Shown piece after piece: positions 9,611-17,443 of a stretch of DNA of 64,000 nucleotides. A program made the position numbers and the translations under genes. The stretch's first letter is position 1; each line of letters opens with the position of its first letter. The stretch is from an uncultured Prevotella sp. (GTDB lineage Bacteria > Bacteroidota > Bacteroidia > Bacteroidales > Bacteroidaceae), in assembly GCA_900546345.1 (NCBI GenBank), contig URCI01000003.1:62001-126000 (forward strand). Direction: 5' to 3'. Under the pieces are notes generated by a model. The model made no database searches. It was not told the DNA's origin and worked only from the letters and a program-made list of their open reading frames with translations.

Positions 9611-9631
9611 ATCTTTGAGCCAGATCAAAAG

Positions 9632-9708
9632 AAAAGAAGCCTCATTCCATAAGTTATATATTTGGATGGTAGTGATGCCAAATATATAAAGGAATGAGGC
9701 TTCTTTTT
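9632..9708. terminator. Long bidirectional hairpin between converging genes
   Basis: A two-part inverted repeat: an outer arm AGAAGCCTCATTCC pairs with GGAATGAGGCTTCT, and an inner arm TTATATATTTGG pairs with CCAAATATATAA around a 12-nt loop. A-runs on the left and T-runs on the right give a U-tract in both directions, so it can stop transcription from both the PD40 gene and lpxH. Confidence 0.85.
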
Positions 9709-9770
9709 GTTGATGGCGTTTCTCAGACATTCCACCGGCAGGAGAAGCTGAGAGACCCGTTCTTTCTGTC

Positions 9771-10538
9771 TCAGGGTCTGCTTTCCCCTTCCACGTATTC
9801 TTCCAAGAGCATGTGCTCACCATCAAAGACCGCATAGGTGAATTGCGTGATCCAGTCGCCAAGGATCATCATCCGTGCCTTACGGTTGAGTGTCAGCTCC
9901 AACTCTATGTGGCGGTGACCATAGATGAAATAATCGATGTCGGGATGCGTCTTCATGTATTCCTTTGTCCATAACACCAGATATTCCTTGTCCTCGCCCA
10001 TGTAGGGAGGCTCTTTCCCATCGGCGCGTTTCAGTCGGCTGTGCTTGGCCCAGTTGAGTCCGAGTTGCATTCCCCACCAAGGATGAAAGAAGTTGAGCAG
10101 TCGCTGACAACCGCGATTATGGAAGATCTTGCGCAGCAATTTGAATTTGTTGTCGGGATCTCCGAGTCCGTCGCCATGGGCGAGGTAGAACTCCTTGCCA
10201 TAGATCTCTGTGGTCAGCGGATGACGGTGGAGGATGACGCCGCACTCCTCTTCGAGGTAGCCATACGTCCAGATATCGTGATTGCCGGTGAAGAAATGCA
10301 CCTCCACGCCCATGTCGGTCAATTCCGATATTTTGCCCAAGAAACGGGTAAAGCCTTTGGGCACGACATATTTATATTCGTCCCAGAAGTCAAACATGTC
10401 GCCGAGCATATACACAGCGGCAGCCTTGTCCTTGATGCTGTCGAGAAATCTCACCAGCCGGCGCTCTTGGGTGCGGCGGTGGGGAATGGCCAGCGACCCC
10501 AGATGGGCATCAGATAAAAAGTATATGTTTTTTCTCAT
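9771..10538 (-). CDS. lpxH: UDP-2,3-diacylglucosamine diphosphatase
   Basis: Hydrolyses UDP-2,3-diacylglucosamine to lipid X and UMP in lipid A synthesis, at the inner membrane face. The calcineurin-like metal motifs appear in order: SDAHLG, GDMFDFWDE, GNHDIWTYG, YLAHGDGLGD and YGHRHIE. Length of 255 residues is near the family norm (about 240). The start is the ATG at 10538; the frame is open for three more codons to a TTG, which is less likely. The upstream gap holds ATTCAACATT-type repeats. Confidence 0.92.
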   Translation of the reverse strand: MRKNIYFLSDAHLGSLAIPHRRTQERRLVRFLDSIKDKAAAVYMLGDMFDFWDEYKYVVPKGFTRFLGKISELTDMGVEVHFFTGNHDIWTYGYLEEECGVILHRHPLTTEIYGKEFYLAHGDGLGDPDNKFKLLRKIFHNRGCQRLLNFFHPWWGMQLGLNWAKHSRLKRADGKEPPYMGEDKEYLVLWTKEYMKTHPDIDYFIYGHRHIELELTLNRKARMMILGDWITQFTYAVFDGEHMLLEEYVEGESRP

Positions 10539-10545
10539 GGCAAAC

Positions 10546-10620
10546 AAAATTCATCATTCATCACTCAACATTCAACATTGAGATCACTCGTCACTCAACA
10601 TTCAACATTCAACATTGTTC
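10546..10620. repeat. Intergenic ATTCAACATT-type short repeats
   Basis: Many overlapping copies of ATTCAACATT, ATTCATCACT and ACTCAACATT fill the gap between lpxH and the DUF59 gene. The same words occur at 36170-36240, 38220-38287 and 44017-44033. Confidence 0.8.
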
Positions 10621-10625
10621 CTTTC

Positions 10626-10946
10626 TTAGTCCAGTCCCAGTTCCACCTTGGCCTCTTCGCTCATCATGCTCTGATCCCATACGGGTTCAAAGACCAGGTT
10701 GACATTGGCAGCCTTCACTCCCTCCACGCTTTCTACTTTCGTGCGCACGTCTTCAAGGATGAAATCGGCTGCGGGGCAGGACGGTGCGGTGAACGTCATG
10801 TCCATGTCGACAGTGCCGTCGTCCTTAACATCTATTTTATAGATCATTCCCAAATTCCAGATATCCACAGGGATCTCCGGGTCGTATACGGTCTTGAGCA
10901 CGTCGACGATGCGCTCTTCTATTTTTGTTTTTTCTTCTTGTGTCAT
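10626..10946 (-). CDS. DUF59 / MIP18-family metal-sulfur cluster assembly factor
   Basis: A 106-residue protein of the SufT/PaaD-like DUF59 family, which helps mature Fe-S proteins. It has the DPEIPVDIWNLGMIY motif early and the conserved Cys in APSCPAADFI. The chosen start is the ATG at 10946 (MTQEEKTK); an upstream extension to 11012 would add an unlikely segment. It is followed by lpxH on the same strand, and argR is divergent. Confidence 0.88.
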   Translation of the reverse strand: MTQEEKTKIEERIVDVLKTVYDPEIPVDIWNLGMIYKIDVKDDGTVDMDMTFTAPSCPAADFILEDVRTKVESVEGVKAANVNLVFEPVWDQSMMSEEAKVELGLD

Positions 10947-11023
10947 TTTCTTATATAATATGTTGTGTATGGTTGATGTTGCGAATTTAATAAAAAGTTT
11001 CCAATCTGCCAAACAAAAGCCCG

Positions 11024-11037
11024 TTTAAGCGCTTAAA
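11024..11037. promoter_or_regulatory. 14-bp perfect palindrome upstream of argR
   Basis: TTTAAGCGCTTAAA is a perfect palindrome in the 306-nt gap between the divergent DUF59 gene and argR. It could be an operator. It is more than 170 nt upstream of the argR promoter, so a link to argR is not certain. Confidence 0.35.
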
Positions 11038-11191
11038 TCATCTCCTATATCTTGACTTTTCACTAGTTCAGTGCGCTGTCGCTGTCTGTTTGTAGAAGTG
11101 TAGAGATTAGGGAATAATGGATAAATATAACAATTGATATACAACTATTACAACGATATTATATAAATATCAGCAGAAATATACGATTTTA

Positions 11192-11223
11192 TTTGGATTA
11201 TATGATTATTTTATGTATTTTTG
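11192..11223 (+). promoter_or_regulatory. argR promoter (TTTG-N20-TATTTTTG)
   Basis: TTTG at 11192-11195 is followed 20 nt later by TATTTTTG at 11216-11223. This is an excellent match to the Bacteroidetes vegetative promoter. It places the transcript start near 11230 and so rules out translation starts upstream of 11253. Confidence 0.8.
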
Positions 11224-11252
11224 CAACCAGTTTAAGAATAAATATCCAATAT

Positions 11253-11723
11253 ATGAAGATAAAAGACCGACGGCTCGACGCTATCAAGATGATCATCTCC
11301 AGTAAGGAGATCGGTAGTCAGGAAGAGCTATTGGAAGATCTCAAGAAAGAAGGCTTCCTGCTTACGCAGGCCACGCTCAGTCGCGACCTCAAACAGTTGA
11401 AAGTTGCCAAGGCTGCCAGCATGAACGGGCACTATGTCTATGTGCTGCCCAACGAGACGATGTACAAGCGTGTGCACAATCCACTGCCCGTCAATGAGAT
11501 GATGGGCACTTCTGGATTCCAGTCGATACGCTTCTCACGCAATATTGGTGTCATACGCACGAGACCCGGCTATGCCAGTTCGATTGCCTACAATATCGAC
11601 AATAGCGATATTCCAGAGATCCTTGGAACCATCGCCGGCGACGACACCATCATTATCGTACTGAAAGAGGGGACCGATAAAAAGGCCATCTCGGACTGTC
11701 TGAGCGATATCATGCTCGGATAA
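11253..11723 (+). CDS. argR: Arginine repressor
   Basis: A 156-residue regulator of arginine genes. The N-terminal half is a winged helix (SQEELLEDLKKEGFLLTQATLSRDLKQL). The C-terminal half is the arginine-binding oligomerisation domain, with GTIAGDDTIIIVLKE near the end. The ATG at 11253 is chosen because the promoter lies inside the longer open frame. It heads a long run of arginine and proline genes that it probably represses. An inverted repeat GGTGCC-like stretch and T-run follow its stop. Confidence 0.93.
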   Translation: MKIKDRRLDAIKMIISSKEIGSQEELLEDLKKEGFLLTQATLSRDLKQLKVAKAASMNGHYVYVLPNETMYKRVHNPLPVNEMMGTSGFQSIRFSRNIGVIRTRPGYASSIAYNIDNSDIPEILGTIAGDDTIIIVLKEGTDKKAISDCLSDIMLG

Positions 11724-11799
11724 GCAGGTCATGAATGATCCGTAGAGGGCACGACAGGTGCCTTTTTTATCACGGAAGACGATTATATAATAATACACC

Positions 11800-12396
11800 A
11801 TGGAAGAAATCAAAGTGATGGTGGCCGACGAGAGCCATATCAAATATGTCGACACCATACTGAAAACCATCGCCGACGCTGCCAAGGTACGCGGCACCGG
11901 CATCGCCAAACGCTCACCAGAGTATGTGGCCACGAAGATGAGGGAGGCCAAAGCGGTCATCGCCCTGCAGGGGGAGAAGTTCGCTGGCTTCAGCTACATC
12001 GAGACATGGGGCAATAAGCACTATGTCACCACCTCGGGACTCATTGTGCACCCCGACTTCCGAGGCATGGGGGTGGCGAAACGCATCAAGAACCTCACGT
12101 TCACGTTGGCTCGCGTCCGATGGCCCCATGCCAAGATCTTCTCGCTGACCAGCGGTTCGGCCGTGATGAAAATGAATACACAGTTGGGTTATCTACCCGT
12201 GACCTTCAATGACCTCACCGACGACGAGAGCTTCTGGCGAGGCTGTGAGGGATGCATCAACAGCGACATCCTCCACCGCACCAACCGCCGCTACTGCATC
12301 TGCACCGCCATGCTCTTCGACCCCGAAGAGCAGTTGCCCGCGCGTATACCAAAAGAGGTCATGGAGCGAATCCGACGAATTGAGGCCCTCCCCTAA
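11800..12396 (+). CDS. GNAT acyltransferase, probable N-acylglutamate synthase of arginine synthesis
   Basis: A 198-residue GNAT protein. The acyl-CoA-binding motif is LIVHPDFRGMGVAKRI near residues 86-101, with the R-G-M-G-V-A loop. In Bacteroides a GNAT gene in the same place, between argR and argG, has been reported from genetic data to supply the first step of arginine synthesis, acylation of glutamate; this gene is likely its orthologue. Its stop codon (TAA 12394-12396) and last few codons lie within a GC-rich palindromic repeat, so the C-terminus may have been altered by repeat insertion. Confidence 0.75.
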   Translation: MEEIKVMVADESHIKYVDTILKTIADAAKVRGTGIAKRSPEYVATKMREAKAVIALQGEKFAGFSYIETWGNKHYVTTSGLIVHPDFRGMGVAKRIKNLTFTLARVRWPHAKIFSLTSGSAVMKMNTQLGYLPVTFNDLTDDESFWRGCEGCINSDILHRTNRRYCICTAMLFDPEEQLPARIPKEVMERIRRIEALP

Positions 12397-12491
12397 CCCC
12401 TCCCGAGGGAGGGGGAATGGAGCCCACCCCTAACCCCTCCCGAGGGAGGGGAATGGAGCCCACCCCTAACCCCTCCCGAGGGAGGGGAATG
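12382..12491. repeat. Three direct copies of a 36-38-nt GC-rich palindromic repeat
   Basis: Units at 12382-12419, 12420-12455 and 12456-12491 share CCCCTAACCCCTCCCGAGGG and end in GGGAATG. The centre CCCTCCCGAGGGAGGG is self-complementary, giving a strong hairpin in each unit. The first unit overlaps the end of the GNAT gene. An inverted copy lies at 13111-13142 inside argG, so the DUF559 gene is bracketed by the repeat in opposite orientation. Confidence 0.95.
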
Positions 12492-12544
12492 GCAAAACCA
12501 CAATACATAATATAAATAATACATAATATATAATATAGGAGTAG

Positions 12545-13012
12545 ATGGAGGAAAATGCCAAGAGTAATAATGGGGATGAGCGACAGGATGGTAAGCAAAA
12601 GAATGGCAGGCGAAAGCAACAATACCAAACGGCTGATTGTGCTTACTATGGGCTGCTAAAAGAGTTTGCACATGAGAATAGACGAAACCCTACTAAAGAA
12701 GAAAGCATTCTGTGGGCATTTCTCCAACATAGACAATTAGGAGTTCGCTTCCGTAGACAACACATCATTGGACAGTTCATTGTTGACTTTTGTTGTCTCT
12801 CAGTGAAACTGGTCGTTGAAGTAGACGGAGGATACCATCAACTCCCCGGTCAACAATTCTCTGATGAGGAGCGCGCGGCATGGTTGCAGAGTCAGGGATT
12901 TACAGTCATCCGATTCACTAATGATCAGATATTAAGTGATCCTGATGCCGTTACAAGGGCTATACAAAAGGAAGTGGAAGTCCTTCAGAATGCACGAGGA
13001 GAGGATTCGTAA
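12545..13012 (+). CDS. DUF559-family endonuclease-like protein
   Basis: A 155-residue protein of the DUF559 family, related to Vsr-like PD-(D/E)XK nucleases. The family core is seen as VRFRRQHIIGQFIVDF at ~68-82 and LVVEVDGG at 89-96; D81, E92 and D94 are the likely metal-binding residues. The first 30 residues are low-complexity and polar. It has no evident place in arginine synthesis, yet lies between the acylglutamate synthase gene and argG, bracketed by palindromic repeats, which suggests an inserted or mobile unit. The A/T-rich stretch before it may hold its own start signals. Confidence 0.82.
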   Translation: MEENAKSNNGDERQDGKQKNGRRKQQYQTADCAYYGLLKEFAHENRRNPTKEESILWAFLQHRQLGVRFRRQHIIGQFIVDFCCLSVKLVVEVDGGYHQLPGQQFSDEERAAWLQSQGFTVIRFTNDQILSDPDAVTRAIQKEVEVLQNARGEDS

Positions 13013-13047
13013 AACTTATATAATCACAAGGTTTAAACAATAAAAAC

Positions 13048-14337
13048 ATGGAAAAGAAGAATATAAGAAATAATAGTATGGCTAATAACAGTAGTAAGGG
13101 TATTGCAACTCCCCTCCCTCGGGAGGGGGCGGGGGTGGGCTCTAAGTCTGTCGTTGTCGCCTTTTCCGGCGGACTGGACACATCATACACGGTGATGAAG
13201 CTCACTCAAGACGGGTGGGATGTCTATGCAGCTTGTGCCAATACGGGCGGATTTAGTGCTGAGCAGCTGAAGAAGAACGAGGAAAACGCCTACAAGCTCG
13301 GCGCTAAGAAATATGTCACCCTCGACGTGACACACGAATATTACGAGAAGAGTCTGAAGTACATGATCTTCGGCAATGTGCTGCGCAACAACTGCTATCC
13401 TATCTCGGTCAGTTCAGAGCGCATCTTTCAGGCCATTGCCATCGCCCGCTATGCCAAGGAGATAGGTGCCGATGCCATCGCTCACGGTTCGACCGGAGCC
13501 GGCAACGACCAAATACGTTTCGACATGACTTTCCTTGTCATGGCGCCCGGCGTGAAGATCATCACGCTCACCCGTGACCACGCCCTGTCACGCAAGGAAG
13601 AGGTGGACTACCTCAACGCCCATGGTTTCTTCGCTGACTTCACCAAACTGAAGTATTCCTATAATGTGGGTATTTGGGGCACAAGCATCTGTGGTGGCGA
13701 GCTCCTCGACCCGACACAGGGGCTGCCCGAGGAAGCTTATCTGAAGCATGTGACCGCCAAGGAACCGGAGACAGAGTTGCGCATCACGTTCAAAGAAGGA
13801 GAGATCGCCGCTGTCAACGGTAAGGAGTATGCCGATAAGGTGGAGGCTATTCAGGCCATTGAGGCCATCGGAGCCAGCTATGCCATCGGCCGCGACTGCA
13901 ATGTGGGCGATACCATCATCGGCATCAAGGGCCGCGTCGGTTTTGAGGCCGCTGCACCGAAACTCATCATCGAGGCGCACCGACTGTTGGAGAAGTCGAC
14001 ACTCTCGAAGTGGCAGCAGTACTGGAAGGACCAGATTGGCAACTGGTATGGCATGTTCCTGCATGAGAGCCAGTATCTAGAACCTGTCATGCCCGACATG
14101 GAAGCCTTCCTGACCAGCAGCCAGCGCCACGTCAATGGTACTGCCATCCTGAAGTTGCGTCCTTATGGCTTTGAGACAGTCGGCGTGGACTCGCCCGACG
14201 ATCTCACCAAGTCGAAACTCGGTGAGTATGGCGAGATGCAGCACGGCTGGACAGCCGACGATGCCAAGGGATTTATCAAAGTGCTCTCCACACCGCTCCG
14301 TGCTTACTATGGCATGCATCCGGGGGAGAGAGAATAA
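13048..14337 (+). CDS. argG: Argininosuccinate synthase with a repeat-derived N-terminal insertion
   Basis: Joins citrulline and aspartate using ATP to make argininosuccinate. The PP-loop AFSGGLDTS is at residues 38-46, and HGSTGAGNDQIRFD and YPISVSSERIF follow. Bacteroidetes ArgG normally begins MEKK and goes straight into VVVAFSGG. Here about 29 extra residues stand between them, including TPLPREGAGVGS, which is the translation of an inverted palindromic repeat (13111-13142). The frame is intact, so the enzyme is probably made with an extended N-terminus. An internal ATG at 13078 could also be used, but it still leaves the repeat in the protein. Confidence 0.95.
   Translation: MEKKNIRNNSMANNSSKGIATPLPREGAGVGSKSVVVAFSGGLDTSYTVMKLTQDGWDVYAACANTGGFSAEQLKKNEENAYKLGAKKYVTLDVTHEYYEKSLKYMIFGNVLRNNCYPISVSSERIFQAIAIARYAKEIGADAIAHGSTGAGNDQIRFDMTFLVMAPGVKIITLTRDHALSRKEEVDYLNAHGFFADFTKLKYSYNVGIWGTSICGGELLDPTQGLPEEAYLKHVTAKEPETELRITFKEGEIAAVNGKEYADKVEAIQAIEAIGASYAIGRDCNVGDTIIGIKGRVGFEAAAPKLIIEAHRLLEKSTLSKWQQYWKDQIGNWYGMFLHESQYLEPVMPDMEAFLTSSQRHVNGTAILKLRPYGFETVGVDSPDDLTKSKLGEYGEMQHGWTADDAKGFIKVLSTPLRAYYGMHPGERE
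13111..13142. repeat. Inverted copy of the GC-rich palindromic repeat, inside argG
   Basis: This 32-nt stretch is the reverse complement of the 12420-12451 unit except that TTAG is replaced by GCGG. It is read in frame as part of the ArgG N-terminus. Its palindromic core CCCTCCCTCGGGAGGG would form a hairpin close to the start of the argG message. Confidence 0.93.
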
Positions 14338-14360
14338 AAGAGAAGAAGAAAAAGAAGTTC

Positions 14361-15377
14361 ATGATACGAATAGGAATACTTGGCGGAGCCGGCTATACAG
14401 CCGGCGAGCTCATCCGCCTGCTCATCAACCATCCTGATACAGAGATCGTCTTCGTCAACAGCGAGAGCAATGCCGGCAACCGCATTACCGACGTGCACGA
14501 GGGACTCTATGGCGACACAGACCTGCGCTTTACCAGCGAGATGCCGTTTGGCGATGTCGACGTGCTCTTCTTTTGCTTCGGACACGGCAAGAGCGAGCGC
14601 TTCCTCGCTGAGCATGATGTGCCGGAGAACGTGAGGATCATCGATCTGGCACAGGACTTCCGTCTGGCACCTACCGAGGGCTTGCCATCCAGTGCGGCCG
14701 CCGCTACGCATCCCACGCCGGCGGTGCATGACTTTGTCTATGGTTTGCCGGAAATCAATCGCGTGCGCATCCGGAATGCACGCCATATTGCCAATCCGGG
14801 ATGCTTCGCTACTTGCATACAGCTCGGCCTGTTGCCTGCGGCCAAGATGGGATTGATCACTTCGGCTGTCAGCGTCAACGCCATCACTGGAAGTACGGGA
14901 GCAGGCGTGAAGCCCGGCGCTACGACACATTTCTCTTGGCGCAACAACAACCTGAGCATCTATAAGGCATTCACCCACCAGCACATCCCCGAGATACGCC
15001 AGAGCGTCCGGCAGGTGCAAGGATTCCTGGATGCCGACATCGACTTCATCCCTTATCGCGGTGACTTTGCCCGTGGTATCTTTGCCACAGAAGTCATCCG
15101 GACGGACAAGAAAGCCGAGGAGATCATCCAAGGCTACAAGGACTTCTACCAAGGCGAGCCTTTCACCCACTATGTCGACAGTGCACTCGACCTTAAGCAG
15201 GTGGTCAACACCAATAAGGCACTGGTTCACTGCGATGTCATCGATGGCAAACTCCTCGTCACCTCCTGCATCGACAATCTGCTCAAGGGGGCTGTGGGTC
15301 AGGCTGTGGAAAACATGAACCTGATGTTCGGCCTCGATGAGACTGCGGGGCTAAGGCTCAAGCCTTCGGCATTCTGA
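14361..15377 (+). CDS. argC: N-acyl-gamma-glutamyl-phosphate reductase
   Basis: NADPH-dependent reduction of the acylglutamyl phosphate to the semialdehyde. The 338-residue protein starts with the Rossmann motif IGILGGAGYTAGELIRLL, and the catalytic Cys is C148 in ANPGCFATCIQLGLLP. The start ATG follows a purine-rich stretch 23 nt after argG. It is part of the arg run; in this phylum the acyl group is probably succinyl rather than acetyl. Confidence 0.95.
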   Translation: MIRIGILGGAGYTAGELIRLLINHPDTEIVFVNSESNAGNRITDVHEGLYGDTDLRFTSEMPFGDVDVLFFCFGHGKSERFLAEHDVPENVRIIDLAQDFRLAPTEGLPSSAAAATHPTPAVHDFVYGLPEINRVRIRNARHIANPGCFATCIQLGLLPAAKMGLITSAVSVNAITGSTGAGVKPGATTHFSWRNNNLSIYKAFTHQHIPEIRQSVRQVQGFLDADIDFIPYRGDFARGIFATEVIRTDKKAEEIIQGYKDFYQGEPFTHYVDSALDLKQVVNTNKALVHCDVIDGKLLVTSCIDNLLKGAVGQAVENMNLMFGLDETAGLRLKPSAF

Positions 15378-15476
15378 CAGGTCAATGGGAGGGTGCGTGC
15401 ACTCTCCCTTGCTCGTTTTGGCCATTGGTCATGCATCATTTATCATTCATCGTTTATTATTCGTAATCCATCATAT

Positions 15477-16619
15477 ATGAAACTCTTCGACGTTTATCCA
15501 TTATACGATGTCAACATTGTCCGCGGAAAAGGCGTTCACGTGTGGGACGACAAGGGGCAGGAGTATCTCGACCTCTATGGCGGTCATGCGGTCATCAGCA
15601 TTGGCCACTGCCATCCCCACTATGTCGACATGCTCACCAAGCAGTTGAATCAACTGGGCTTCTACTCCAACAGTGTCATCAACCTGCTGCAGCGCCAGTT
15701 GGCCGACCGGCTCGGAAAGATCAGCGGCTACGACGATTATCAGCTCTTTCTCATCAACAGCGGCGCCGAAGCCAACGAGAATGCGCTCAAGCTCGCCAGC
15801 TTCCAGAATGGCCGCACGCGTGTGCTCTCGGCCGAGAAAGCCTTCCATGGCCGCACCTCGCTGGCTGTGGAGGTGACGGGCAATCAGAAGATTGTGGCCC
15901 CCATCAACGACAATGGTCATGTCACCTTCCTGCCCTATAACGATCTGGAAGCGTGGGAGCGCGAGCTGGCCAAGGGCGATGTGTGCGCCTGCATCCTCGA
16001 GTGCATCCAGGGTGTCGGTGGCTGCAACGTCGCCACCAAGGAATTTGCACAAGGACTTGCCAAGGCCTGCAAGAAATATGGCACTGTGCTCATCTGCGAC
16101 GAGATACAGTGTGGCTATGGCCGCTCGGGCAAGTTCTTCGCCCATCAGTGGCTCGGCATACGCCCCGACCTCATCACCGTGGCCAAGGGCATCGGCAATG
16201 GCTTCCCAATGGCCGCCGTGCTCATCTCGCCGGAGTTCCAGCCGGTCTATGGCCGTCTTGGCACCACGTTCGGTGGCAACCACCTGGCCTGTACGGCAGC
16301 ATTGGCCGTGCTCGATGTCTTCGAACAGGAGCATTTGGTAGACAATGCCCACGAGGTAGGTGAGTATTTTATCCACGAACTGAAAGAATTGCAGAAGACT
16401 GAGCCGCATATCAAGGAGGTGCGTGGCCGTGGACTGATGATAGGACTGGTGCTCGACGTGCCACAAAAAGACGTGCGCAGCAAACTCATCTATGAGCAGC
16501 ACGTGTTCACGGGCGCGGCCGGCACTGACGTGTTGCGTATTTTGCCACCCCTTTGTCTGACCAAGGCCGATGCCGACGATTTCATCTATCGGCTGAAGCG
16601 CGTCTTCGCAACGATGTAG
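15477..16619 (+). CDS. argD: N-acylornithine aminotransferase
   Basis: PLP-dependent class-III aminotransferase that converts the acylglutamate semialdehyde to N-acylornithine. The 380-residue form starts at MKLFDVYPLYDVNIVRG; the open frame extends 28 codons upstream, but that part covers intergenic sequence rich in ATTCAT words and is not expected to be translated. The motifs NSGAEANENALKLA, ICDEIQCGYGRSG and the PLP-lysine region TVAKGIGNGFPMAA are all present. Confidence 0.94.
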   Translation: MKLFDVYPLYDVNIVRGKGVHVWDDKGQEYLDLYGGHAVISIGHCHPHYVDMLTKQLNQLGFYSNSVINLLQRQLADRLGKISGYDDYQLFLINSGAEANENALKLASFQNGRTRVLSAEKAFHGRTSLAVEVTGNQKIVAPINDNGHVTFLPYNDLEAWERELAKGDVCACILECIQGVGGCNVATKEFAQGLAKACKKYGTVLICDEIQCGYGRSGKFFAHQWLGIRPDLITVAKGIGNGFPMAAVLISPEFQPVYGRLGTTFGGNHLACTAALAVLDVFEQEHLVDNAHEVGEYFIHELKELQKTEPHIKEVRGRGLMIGLVLDVPQKDVRSKLIYEQHVFTGAAGTDVLRILPPLCLTKADADDFIYRLKRVFATM

Positions 16620-16655
16620 ACAGTACTATATATAATAAGGTATACCATTAATATT

Positions 16656-17438
16656 ATGAAAATCGCAGTGATTGGAGCCGGTGAGATGGGTGGAGCCTTT
16701 GCCACCGGCTTGTTGAAGACCAATTTGTTTAAACCAGAGGACATCACCGTGGCCAACCCCCACGAGGGTAAGCTCAAGCCATTTGCCGAGCAGGGCACCA
16801 GCGTGACCACCGACAACAAGGTGGCTGCCGCTGTGGCCGACATCGTGGTGCTTGCCGTCAAGCCCAAGGTGGTCAAGGGTGTCGTCGATGAAATCAAGGA
16901 AGAACTTGATTACAGCAAGCAGACCATCGTCAACATGGCGGCCAGCATCAAGCTCGACCAGCTGGAGGCTTGGCTGATCAGTGGAGGAGATGTGCCGGCC
17001 ATCTGCCAGGCTATTCCGAACATCGGCATCGCCCATTGCCAGTCGATGACCTTCCTCTCTCCCAATGACAAAGCAGCCGCTCAACTCAATGCCATCCTCG
17101 ACATCTTTAATGCACTCGGCAAAACCATGGTCGTTGACGAGGACTTGCTGGGAGCGGGAACAGCGATGGCCGGTTGTGGCATTGCTTATGTGCTGCGCTT
17201 CATCCGCGCGGCTTCAGAGGCAGGTGTGGAGCTGGGCTTCCGTGCTGACGATGCCAAGAATATCGTGCTACAGACGATTGCCGGTGCCGCCTCGTTGCTT
17301 GCAGATGGCAGTCATCCTGAAGCCGAGATCGACAAAGTCACCACACCCGGCGGCATGACCATCAAGGGACTGAATACGCTGGAGGCCAACGGTTTCACCA
17401 ATGCTGTGATAGAAGGCTTCAAAGGTAGTTTGAAATAA
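16656..17438 (+). CDS. proC: Pyrroline-5-carboxylate reductase
   Basis: Last step of proline synthesis, reducing pyrroline-5-carboxylate with NAD(P)H. The 260-residue protein begins with the dinucleotide motif VIGAGEMGGAFATGLL and carries the C-terminal signature around TPGGMTIKGLNTLEANGF. proB starts 5 nt after its stop, so the two are coupled. Confidence 0.94.
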   Translation: MKIAVIGAGEMGGAFATGLLKTNLFKPEDITVANPHEGKLKPFAEQGTSVTTDNKVAAAVADIVVLAVKPKVVKGVVDEIKEELDYSKQTIVNMAASIKLDQLEAWLISGGDVPAICQAIPNIGIAHCQSMTFLSPNDKAAAQLNAILDIFNALGKTMVVDEDLLGAGTAMAGCGIAYVLRFIRAASEAGVELGFRADDAKNIVLQTIAGAASLLADGSHPEAEIDKVTTPGGMTIKGLNTLEANGFTNAVIEGFKGSLK

Positions 17439-17443
17439 AACCA

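Noticed and set aside
12382..13142. A classical insertion sequence around the DUF559 gene
   Set aside because: No transposase motif, no target-site duplication could be seen, and the repeats are 32-38 nt palindromes, not standard terminal inverted repeats.
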